Below, piece by piece: positions 24,662 through 32,300 of a stretch of 64,000 nucleotides of DNA. The notes beneath the pieces were generated by a model, which worked only from the letters and a program-made list of their open reading frames with translations, was not told the DNA's origin and did not search any database. Where the stretch lies: positions 47,350 through 111,349 of the forward strand of contig NZ_JAQGCZ010000016.1 of assembly GCF_027706845.1 (NCBI RefSeq). The letters run 5' to 3'. This stretch comes from Mycolicibacterium sp. BiH015. GTDB taxonomy: Bacteria > Actinomycetota > Actinomycetes > Mycobacteriales > Mycobacteriaceae. The position numbers and the translations under genes were made by a program. The first letter of the stretch is position 1. Each line of letters starts with the position of its first letter.

Positions 24662-24677
24662 GTGTACACATGTTCAC
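24662..24677. promoter_or_regulatory. candidate FabR/DesT-like operator GTGTACA-CA-TGTTCAC
   Basis: A 16-bp palindrome matching its own complement at 12 of 16 positions, half-sites GTGWACA/TGTWCAC. It covers the ATG of the reductase gene at 24670. A second AGTGAAC half-site with partner GTTTCAC is at 24595-24610, over the regulator's own start. Both resemble, in my memory, DesT/FabR operators. Confidence 0.65.
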
Positions 24678-25728
24678 TCAAACTTTGACCAAGCGGGTCA
24701 AGCGGTCCGCCCTGCTGGACCTTCTGACCGGTCCGCACGGCGTCGACCGCTACACCGAGCTGGTCGACCCCACCTGGACGCGCGGGCAGGGCCGCGCCAG
24801 GGTTGTCGAGGTGCGGCGGACCACCCCGCGAAGCGTGACCCTGACGTTGGCGCCCAACCGGGCCTTCACCGGCTTCCGGGCCGGGCAGCACATCAACGTC
24901 TCCGTCGACATCGACGGGCGACGCCGCACCCGTCCCTACTCGCCGGCCAACGGCGAGGGCGACCGTCACATCGAGCTGACCATCGGTCGCCATGACGGCG
25001 GACTGGTGTCGAACTATTTGTACGAACACGCGCGCCGCGGCATGGTCGTCGGCCTCGATTCGGTGGGCGGTGACTTCACGCTTTCCGACCGTCCGGGCGG
25101 CAAGATCCTTTTCGTCTCCGGCGGAAGCGGCATCACCCCCGTCATGTCGATGTTGCGCACACTGCGATCTCGGCGGCATACGGGCGAGGTGGTCTTCATC
25201 CACTACGCACGGTCTGTGCATGAGGCCTGCTACCGCGCCGAACTGGCCGAGATAGCCCGGGCGATGCCGAATGTCACCGTCTTGCACGGGTACACGCGGG
25301 ACACGACCGGTTCGGATCTCGAGGGGCGCTTCTGCGCGGCGCACACCGCGATGGAAGACCCCGATGCGGTGTACGCGTGTGGCCCGCCTGTGCTTGTCGA
25401 CGCGGTTCGCGAGGTGTTTCCACATGCCGAATCGGAGAGCTTCGTACCGCCGGAATTCACGATCACCGAATCATCCGGTGGGAACGTGAGTTTCACCGGA
25501 GCCGGCATCGACGTCGTCGACGACGGTCAGCCGATTCTCAACCAGGCCGAGAACGCAGGCCTGACCCCGGAGAGCGGATGCCGCATGGGGATCTGCTTCT
25601 CCTGCACGCGGCGCAAAACAAGCGGCGCCGTGCGCAACGTCATCACTGGCGCGATCTCGTCGACCGAGGAAGAAGACGTGCAGATCTGCGTCTCGGCCCC
25701 CGTCGGCGATGTCGTCATCGACCTATAA
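24670..25728 (+). CDS. ferredoxin-NAD(P) reductase with C-terminal 2Fe-2S domain (DesC/Rv3230c-like)
   Basis: A 352-residue electron-transfer protein. It has an FAD domain with Arg-Pro-Tyr-Ser-Pro-Ala (about 80-85), a nucleotide domain with Gly-Gly-Ser-Gly-Ile-Thr-Pro-Val-Met (about 153-161), and a plant-type ferredoxin domain with Cys-X4-Cys-X2-Cys (Cys-Arg-Met-Gly-Ile-Cys-Phe-Ser-Cys) and a fourth Cys in Gln-Ile-Cys-Val. In the mycobacterial Rv3230c/DesA3 and Pseudomonas DesC/DesB pairs this protein feeds the acyl desaturase, which follows here 90 nt later. The frame is open to an ATG at 24604, but the chosen ATG better fits the domain start. Confidence 0.9.
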   Translation: MFTQTLTKRVKRSALLDLLTGPHGVDRYTELVDPTWTRGQGRARVVEVRRTTPRSVTLTLAPNRAFTGFRAGQHINVSVDIDGRRRTRPYSPANGEGDRHIELTIGRHDGGLVSNYLYEHARRGMVVGLDSVGGDFTLSDRPGGKILFVSGGSGITPVMSMLRTLRSRRHTGEVVFIHYARSVHEACYRAELAEIARAMPNVTVLHGYTRDTTGSDLEGRFCAAHTAMEDPDAVYACGPPVLVDAVREVFPHAESESFVPPEFTITESSGGNVSFTGAGIDVVDDGQPILNQAENAGLTPESGCRMGICFSCTRRKTSGAVRNVITGAISSTEEEDVQICVSAPVGDVVIDL

Positions 25729-25736
25729 GCCAACCC

Positions 25737-25797
25737 GCCGAAACTGCATTCCGCGCGGTGTTTCCGCCCGAATTCGCACCGTAGATGCAGTCTCGGC
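25737..25797. repeat. TGCATTCC palindrome, copy 3 (degenerate right arm)
   Basis: Left arm GCCGAAACTGCATTCCGCG, right arm GTAGATGCAGTCTCGGC, starting 9 nt after the reductase stop and ending 21 nt before the desaturase ATG. It sits inside a presumed operon, so it may modulate rather than end transcription. Confidence 0.75.
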
Positions 25798-25818
25798 AAC
25801 AACTGAGAGGTAGGAATC

Positions 25819-26943
25819 ATGACCGACACTCTGGACACCACCACTCCCGATACGACCGCGCAGGCGCGGACGCTCAGCAAGACCGTCGCCGGCAAGACCG
25901 TCACCCTTACCCCCGAGCAGGCCGAGGCCTTCGGTCGCGAGCTCGACGCGCTGAAAGAGAGCGTCATCGCCGACCTCGGGGAGCGCGACGCTACCTACAT
26001 TCGGCGAATGATCAAGGTGCAGCGCGGACTTGAGATCGGCGGCCGCGCCCTGCTGTTCGGTGGGATCTTCCCGCCGTTCTGGCTGGCGGGCACGGCGATG
26101 CTGGGCCTGTCCAAGATCATCGACAACATGGAGATCGGCCACAACGTCATGCACGGTCAGTACGACTGGATGGGCGATCCGGCGATCTCGAGCCGCAACT
26201 TCGAATGGGACACCGCGTGCCCGGCCGACCAGTGGCGACACTCGCACAATTACATGCACCACACCTACACCAACATCGTCGGGCTGGACCGCGACATCGG
26301 CTACGGCATCCTGCGGATGAGCACCGATCAGAAATGGCGGCCGTACTATCTCGGCAACCCGGTGTACGCGTTCCTGCTGATGGTGCTGTTCCAGTACGGG
26401 GTGGCGCTGCACGAGCTGGAAAGCGAGAAAATCGCCGCCGGCGAGATCACCCTGACCGACAAGCGGGAAATTCTCGAAGGCATCTGGCGCAAGACCAAGC
26501 GGCAGACGCTGAAGGATTACGTCGCCTTCCCGCTGTTGGCAGGGCCCTTCGCGCCGTGGGTGTTCGCCGGCAACCTGACCGCGAACCTGATGCGCAACGT
26601 GTGGGCCTACATGATCATCTTCTGCGGACACTTCCCGGAGGACGTTCAGGAGTTCTCGATCGAGGAGACCAAGGCCGAGACGCGGGGCCAGTGGTACTTC
26701 CGCCAGGTGCTGGGGTCGGCGAATCTGACCGGCGGCAAGCTGTTCCACATTTTGAGTGGCAACCTGTCCTTCCAGATCGAGCATCACCTGTTCCCGGACA
26801 TCCCGGCGTTCCGGCACGCGGAGATCGCACCCAAGGTGCGTGAGATCTGTGAACGCTACGGCGTGCCGTACAACACCGGCCCGCTGCCGCGGCAGTTCGC
26901 GACGGTGGTTCGCAAGATCTTCAAGTACGCGCTGCCGTTCTGA
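25819..26943 (+). CDS. membrane acyl-lipid/acyl-CoA fatty acid desaturase (DesA3/DesB-like)
   Basis: A 374-residue di-iron membrane desaturase, probably introducing the delta-9 double bond into acyl-CoA. Histidine boxes are His-Asn-Val-Met-His near residue 110, His-Ser-His-Asn-Tyr-Met-His-His near 140, and Gln-Ile-Glu-His-His-Leu-Phe-Pro near 320. Hydrophobic membrane segments lie between boxes. It receives electrons from the upstream reductase in the same operon, under likely control of the FabR/DesT-like regulator. AGAGGTAGG lies just before the ATG. Confidence 0.93.
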   Translation: MTDTLDTTTPDTTAQARTLSKTVAGKTVTLTPEQAEAFGRELDALKESVIADLGERDATYIRRMIKVQRGLEIGGRALLFGGIFPPFWLAGTAMLGLSKIIDNMEIGHNVMHGQYDWMGDPAISSRNFEWDTACPADQWRHSHNYMHHTYTNIVGLDRDIGYGILRMSTDQKWRPYYLGNPVYAFLLMVLFQYGVALHELESEKIAAGEITLTDKREILEGIWRKTKRQTLKDYVAFPLLAGPFAPWVFAGNLTANLMRNVWAYMIIFCGHFPEDVQEFSIEETKAETRGQWYFRQVLGSANLTGGKLFHILSGNLSFQIEHHLFPDIPAFRHAEIAPKVREICERYGVPYNTGPLPRQFATVVRKIFKYALPF

Positions 26944-26949
26944 TTTGTC

Positions 26950-27010
26950 GCCGGAATTGCATTCCAGCAGGCGCCAACTCGCGCTTTTGCTGCTGGAATG
27001 CAATTCCGGC
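26950..27010. repeat. TGCATTCC palindrome, copy 4 (perfect 21-bp arms)
   Basis: The best copy: GCCGGAATTGCATTCC plus AGCAG at 26950-26970 and the exact complement at 26990-27010, with a 19-nt loop containing CTCGCGCTTTTG. It starts 6 nt after the desaturase stop. Confidence 0.9.
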
Positions 27011-27102
27011 TTCGTGGTGTCCGTGGACGTAGGCCTTGTGGGGCCGCCGTCCGCGTGGTGAGGTGTGCCAGGGTCGGCTCATCTTTGCGGAAGGAAGCGT
27101 TC

Positions 27103-27528
27103 ATGCGTGCTGCGATCGCGGCGGTGTCGGTGTTGGCGGCGGGTGCCCTGAGTGGGATGGGTGTCGCGTACGCACAACCGCCGGTGCCGTCCGCGGGTGA
27201 GCTGACATCTGAATTGCAGCAGGTGCTGAATACCGGAACGCCGAGCGAGGTCCGCGCATCCAAGCTGGCTGGGGGAGAGGCTGCGATCCCCACCGCCGAC
27301 AACATCGCCAACCGGTTGAACACCTACGGCGGCATGGTGAACTGGCAGGTGCAGAATCCGGTCCTCAATGGTAATCAACTCGATGCACAGATTGCGGTCA
27401 CGATCCCGATCTTCGGTACCAAGACACACAACATCTACTGGATCGACCAGGACGGCACGTGGAAGCTGTCCAACCCGTCGGCATGCGTGATCGCCCGCGA
27501 CGTCGCGGGCGTCGACTGCACCGTCTAG
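27103..27528 (+). CDS. secreted MTB12 (CFP-2)-like low-molecular-weight antigen
   Basis: A 141-residue secreted protein. A Sec signal peptide ends at Val-Ala-Tyr-Ala-Gln (about residue 24), followed by a compact domain whose pattern resembles the MTB12/CFP-2 family: an Asp-Asn-Ile-Ala-Asn helix, alternating strands and a Trp-Lys-Leu-Ser near the end. Cys128 and Cys139 could form a disulfide. The ATG follows a GGAAGGAAG site with good spacing. Function in the family is unknown. The gene is bracketed by two palindromic repeats. Confidence 0.8.
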   Translation: MRAAIAAVSVLAAGALSGMGVAYAQPPVPSAGELTSELQQVLNTGTPSEVRASKLAGGEAAIPTADNIANRLNTYGGMVNWQVQNPVLNGNQLDAQIAVTIPIFGTKTHNIYWIDQDGTWKLSNPSACVIARDVAGVDCTV

Positions 27529-27536
27529 GCCCCGTC

Positions 27537-27597
27537 GCCGGAATTGCATTCCAACAGGCAAGTATTCGCGCTTTCGCTGCGTAGATGCAATCTAGGC
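27537..27597. repeat. TGCATTCC palindrome, copy 5 (degenerate)
   Basis: Left arm GCCGGAATTGCATTCCAACA, right arm GTAGATGCAATCTAGGC, loop TCGCGCTTTCGCTGC as in copy 4. It joins the convergent 3' ends of the MTB12-like gene and the nuclease-fold gene and includes the latter's stop. Confidence 0.75.
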
Positions 27598-28485
27598 CCA
27601 GTGCCGACGCTGGTAGGCGTAGGCGGGGATCTGGACTTGGCCGCGCCAACCCCGGCTCCACATGGCGCGACTGATGCGCTGCAGGACGGCGACCGGATCA
27701 TCCTCCCTGACGACGGTGACGACCTTCCAACGAAGCTGCTCCAACAGCGGCATGACGCGACGGTCCTTGAGGTACTGCTTGCGATCCGATTGATGCTGCT
27801 CGCCGTCATACTCGACGGCGACTTGGAACTCTTCCCACCCGAAATCAAGCAAGCGAAGGATTTCACCGCTTTCGCCTGCTACGGGGATCTGCGTCGCAGG
27901 CACCGGGAAACCGGAGTCAATTACCAGTTTTCGCCACCAGGACTCGCGCGGCGATTCGGCGTGGCCGTCGATGAACGGAAGAACCGCTTTCAGGCGTGCC
28001 ACTCCATGCCGGCCCTTGTAGCGCTTGGCCAGCACAAGAACATCTTCGACGGAAAACGGCCGTGCTCGCATCAGTGCGTCGAGTCGTGCCAGTGCATCGT
28101 GGGTCGGCTGAAACCGGCCAAGATCGAAAGCGGCTCGCGATGGAGTGGCCACTGGCAGCCCTGCGAGCATTTGCCACTCGTCGTCGGCAAGCCGCTCATT
28201 TCGAGCGATGACGCCGACCGGCGGGCGGGGGCAGTTGTAGATCAGCTCGATGTCGACGCCGGCGTCGATCCAGAGCGAGCCGTGTGCCGCGGCTGCGGCC
28301 AAGCCTGTGATGACACCGCGACGCCGAGACCACAGCCACGCCGCCTCGGTGCGATCGTTCAACGTCAAGGCGTGATCGCGCAGTGCATGAACATTGGGCA
28401 AGATCGGGTGATACCAACGTTGTAGCTCATGTCTGGTGATGACGCCGTTCGCAACAGCTTCGGTGCCGATGATGATGTTTCCCAT
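27592..28485 (-). CDS. DUF559-type nuclease-fold protein, paralogue of 14547-15443
   Basis: A 297-residue protein with the same layout as the gene at 14547: an N-terminal helix-turn-helix-like segment, a middle region with Val-Ala-Thr-Pro-Ser-Arg-Ala-Ala-Phe-Asp, then Glu-Ser-Pro-Arg-Glu-Ser, Leu-Leu-Asp-Phe-Gly-Trp and Val-Ala-Val-Glu-Tyr-Asp-Gly, followed by His-Gln-X-Asp-Arg and Lys-Asp-Arg-Arg. This is the Vsr/PD-(D/E)XK-like metal-site pattern. No partner toxin gene is adjacent. Function unknown; defence or repair is possible but unproven. Confidence 0.78.
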   Translation of the reverse strand: MGNIIIGTEAVANGVITRHELQRWYHPILPNVHALRDHALTLNDRTEAAWLWSRRRGVITGLAAAAAHGSLWIDAGVDIELIYNCPRPPVGVIARNERLADDEWQMLAGLPVATPSRAAFDLGRFQPTHDALARLDALMRARPFSVEDVLVLAKRYKGRHGVARLKAVLPFIDGHAESPRESWWRKLVIDSGFPVPATQIPVAGESGEILRLLDFGWEEFQVAVEYDGEQHQSDRKQYLKDRRVMPLLEQLRWKVVTVVREDDPVAVLQRISRAMWSRGWRGQVQIPAYAYQRRHWA

Positions 28486-28590
28486 GTCCGGATGATCTCC
28501 GTGTTCTCTGACGAAAACCGGGCTCTGGCGGGAAGTTATCCACAGCGTCCGCGTAGACTGTGCACGCGCAGAGATCTACTCGTACTTTCG

Positions 28591-28611
28591 CTGCTGGAAT
28601 GCAACTCCGGC
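28591..28611. repeat. half copy of the TGCATTCC palindrome
   Basis: Only the right arm (CTGCT then GGAATGCAACTCCGGC) is well preserved; the preceding CTCGTACTTTCG matches the family's loop, while the left arm is lost. It lies 4 nt after the nei stop on the minus strand. Confidence 0.65.
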
Positions 28612-28615
28612 GAGA

Positions 28616-29368
28616 TCAGCGTTGGCAGTTGGGGCACCAGTAGGTGACTCGCTCGGTGTCCTTGTCGGTCTCGATTGGCGTGCCGCAGCGGCGGCAGGGC
28701 AGACCCGCCCTGCCGTACACCCACACGTCTTGACCGGGTCGCGTGTTTCCGGTGGTGGTGCGGTTGAGGCGTAACCTGTTGAGCCACAACATCTGCTGGG
28801 CCCGGTTCACCAGACGGAGTGGGTCGGTGACTTCTTTGACGGCCGTGCCGGGCAGCAGCCCGAACACGAAACAGATCTCATTGGCGAATACGTTGCCCAC
28901 GCCTGCCATCACCCGCTGATCCAGCAGCACTTCGGACAATGGCCGATCGGGATCGGCGACCAGGTTCGCTGCGGCGGTTTGAGCCGACCAGTCGGGCCCG
29001 AGCAGGTCCGGCCCAAGGTGGGCGACGGCCTCCATGTCGGTCGCGCGGTCCAGGATTTCCAGCACTCCGAGATCGATGCCGGACGCACGAGAAGACGCCG
29101 TCTCCAGCACGATTCGGATCTTGTATGCCGGTTGCCGAACCCGACCGATCACCCAGGCGCCGTCCATCTTCAGATGCGAATGAATGCTGGCCTGGCCCAC
29201 CCGGATGAAGAGGTGCTTGCCCCGGCTGAGCACTTCGTCGACGACCTGACCGGACAGGTCCACCGCCGCGTAGCGTGGAACGCGGACGTCGCACCGCGTC
29301 AGCTCTCTGCCCTCCAGCGCTTCACGCAGTTTGGCTGCGGTGCGGAAGACGGTGTCCCCTTCGGGCAT
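28616..29368 (-). CDS. nei: endonuclease VIII family DNA glycosylase
   Basis: A 250-residue Fpg/Nei-family glycosylase/AP lyase for oxidised bases (Rv3297 type). The catalytic Pro2-Glu3 follow the initiator Met. The helix-two-turn-helix region has Met-Ala-Gly-Val-Gly-Asn-Val-Phe-Ala-Asn-Glu, and the C-terminal zinc finger has Cys-X2-Cys and Cys-Pro-Asn-Cys. Its ATG overlaps the lhr stop by one base, so helicase and glycosylase are translationally coupled. Confidence 0.95.
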   Translation of the reverse strand: MPEGDTVFRTAAKLREALEGRELTRCDVRVPRYAAVDLSGQVVDEVLSRGKHLFIRVGQASIHSHLKMDGAWVIGRVRQPAYKIRIVLETASSRASGIDLGVLEILDRATDMEAVAHLGPDLLGPDWSAQTAAANLVADPDRPLSEVLLDQRVMAGVGNVFANEICFVFGLLPGTAVKEVTDPLRLVNRAQQMLWLNRLRLNRTTTGNTRPGQDVWVYGRAGLPCRRCGTPIETDKDTERVTYWCPNCQR

Positions 29369-32300
29369 CAGCGCAACCGCAGCCCGCGTGGCGTCCGCGA
29401 GAAGCCCGCCGTCGTCAGCGCCTCGACGACGAGCGAGTCGCGTGCTTCCAGCACCGGGACGCCGTCAACACGTTCCACCAGCAGTGCGGGAACCCGTCGC
29501 CGCGTGACCAATTCGGCCAATGCGGCGGCTGCCGCGTTCGCCGTCTCCTGGTCGATGCCGAAGCTCAGCAGCGAGCGGCCTCCTCGCTCCACATACCACG
29601 CCAGCTCGCCGTCCACGAGCACGACGAGAGCGCCGGCTTTACGACCTGGGCGATGCGCAGTGTCACCCTCGGCCCCGCGGGTCGGCCAGGGTAGCGCCGC
29701 GCCGTACGGGTTGGCAGGATCGGTGGCCGCCAGCGCGACCGCGCGCAGGCTCTGCTGCTTATCGTCGATGCTGTCGGCGTGGCTACGCAGCCTGTCGACT
29801 GTGCTCGCCGTCGCGAACTGCGCACCGCCGAGCGATTCGACGAAGTAGCCGCGTTGGCACCGTCCGGCCTCCTCCATGGTGGTGAGCACCTTGTACATCG
29901 ACGCGAAACCGCCCACGATGTTCTCGCTGGCCACCGCGCCCTTGGTGAGTACGCCGTGACGCGCCAGCAGCTGGTCGGCCTGGTAGTGCGCGCGCACCGT
30001 GGAATCGACTTCCGGGACGGGCAGCGCCGACCACCGTCCCGCCACCGTCGGGTCGGAATCGCGGTGTGCGCTGAGGCTCGTCGTACTGAGGCTGTAGCGG
30101 CTCAGCCGCGGAGCCCTCCGGTGCCGGTGCGACGGCGCAGCGGCACGCCGCGAGCCCGGTCCTTTGGTGCCCGCCAGCAGCGCCCGCACGGGAGCGAAGG
30201 TGTCGCCGCCAACGTATCCGGCCCAGATCAATTGCCACAAAGCTTCTTTCAACGACTCCGTCGACACTCCGTCGATGGCCAACTGGCGGAAGAAGTACGC
30301 GCCGCCACCCGACAGTGCCGCCAGAATCTGATGATGAACGTCGGTCATCTCCAGCTCGCCGGGTGGGGCGAGCGACAGCGGCGCAGTGTCCGACGGATGG
30401 AAGGACACCCAGCCGTCGGCGGCCGACAGCGCGCCCGACCCCGACCACAGCACTTCACCCGAGGCCAGCAGTTCGTCCAGCATCCCCGGCTGGTAGTCGC
30501 GGACCCGCTGCCCGAAGATCAACGGCTCGACCGCGGACGCCGGCATCGGCACGCCTGCCAGCTGATCGATCACCGCCGCGAGCCCGTCCACACCTGATAC
30601 CGAATCGGTGCCCAGCATCTGCCAGGCGGGAAGGAACCGCCCGAACGCCGCCGTGCTGACAGGTTCGATCTGCGCGCGTAGTGCCGCCAGCGAACGCCGC
30701 CGCAGGATACGCAGCACCTCGGCGTCACACCATTGTTCGACGCCTCCGGAATCTGGTGGGACGTCGCTGAACTCACCGCGGACGACCTTGCGATCGGCGG
30801 CCAGCCGGCCCAGCACGTCGGCTGTGACCCGCAGCCCGAGCCCGAAGCGGGATGCCGCCTCCGCCGTGGTGAACGGGCCTCGTGTGCGCGCGTACCGGGA
30901 GAGTAGTTCGCCCAGCGGATCGACGATCGGTTCCAGGAACGCGATCGGCACACCGACGGGAACCGCAACGCCGACACCGTCGCGCAGACGTCCGATGTCT
31001 TCGACGGCAGCCCACCAGGTCTGGCCGGCGTACGACACCGGGAGAAGGCGCTTGGCCGTCAGCAGTCCTTCGAGCCAGCCGCCGACCTCCGACTGCACAC
31101 ACCGCTCGGCGATCTCGTCGGCGGTCAAGGGGCCGAGCAGTCGCAACAGGTCGGCAATGCCCTCGGCGTCGCGAACCAGGCGCTCGGGGGTGAGGTGCTG
31201 CAGCTGACGCGTCGTGGTGGCGATGACGTCGGCGTCGAGAAGCTCGCGCAGTTCGACGCGTCCGAGCAGTTCGGCCAGCAGGGTCGGGTCCAGAGCCAGT
31301 GCTGCCGCGCGCCGTTCGGCGAGTGGACTGTCCCCTTCGTACATGAATGCGCCGACATAGCCGAACAACAGCGATGCGGCGAACGGGGACGGCGTCTGGG
31401 TTTCCACTTCGAGGATGCGAACCCGGCGCTGGGCGATGCGACCCATCAGCGCCGTCAGTGTCGGCACGTCGTAGACGTCCTGCAGGCACTCGCGCACGGC
31501 TTCGAGCACGATGGGGAAGTCGGGGTAGTTGCGTGCGACGTCGAGAAGCTGCGCGGCACGTTGGCGTTGATGCCACAGCGGCGACCGCTTGCCGGGATGG
31601 CGGCGGGGCAACAGCAAGGCCCTGGCCGCGCACTCGCGGAATCGCGATGCGAACAGAGCCGAGCTGCTGACCTCGGTGGTGACCAGCGGCTCGATCTCGT
31701 CGGCGTCGAACACGAAGATGTCGGCACCGGGCGCCGCGTCGTCGGTGTCAGGGAGCCGCACGATGATGCCGTCGTCGGACGCCGTCGGCTTTTCGTCGAT
31801 GCCGTAGCGCTCGTAGAGCCGCTTGCCCACCGCCAAGGCCAGTGGTCCGTGCACCCGAAGGCCGTAAGGGGAGTGCAGAATGACCCGCCAGTCGCCGAGT
31901 TCGTCACGGAAGCGTTCGACGATCAGCGTCGTGTCCGACGGTACCGCCGACGTCGCCGAGCGCTGTTCGTCGATGAGCTGCCACAGGTTGTCGGTCGCGT
32001 AGTCGTCGAATCCGACTTCCTGGCAACGTGATTCGAACTCGGGGCGGTCCAGCCGGGCTAGCTCGCCGTTGAAGGCGCCGATGGCCGCGCCCAGTTCGGC
32101 GGGACGACCGACGCCGTCGCCTCGCCAGAACGGCAGCCGCGCCGGTTCACCCGGCGCGGGAATGACCAGCACCCGGTCGTGGGTGATCTCGGTGATGCGC
32201 CAGCTCGTCGCGCCCAGTGAGATGACGTCGCCGGGCCGGGACTCGTAGACCATCTCCTCGTCGAGTTCACCCACCCGGGAGGGCTTTTCGGAGTCCGCGC

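Noticed and set aside
24604..24669. Upstream ATG extension of the ferredoxin reductase
   Set aside because: It has no ribosome-binding site, covers the operator region and adds residues unlike the family.
21798..28611. CRISPR-like array
   Set aside because: The repeats are single palindromes scattered between genes, not tandem units with spacers, and no cas gene is present.
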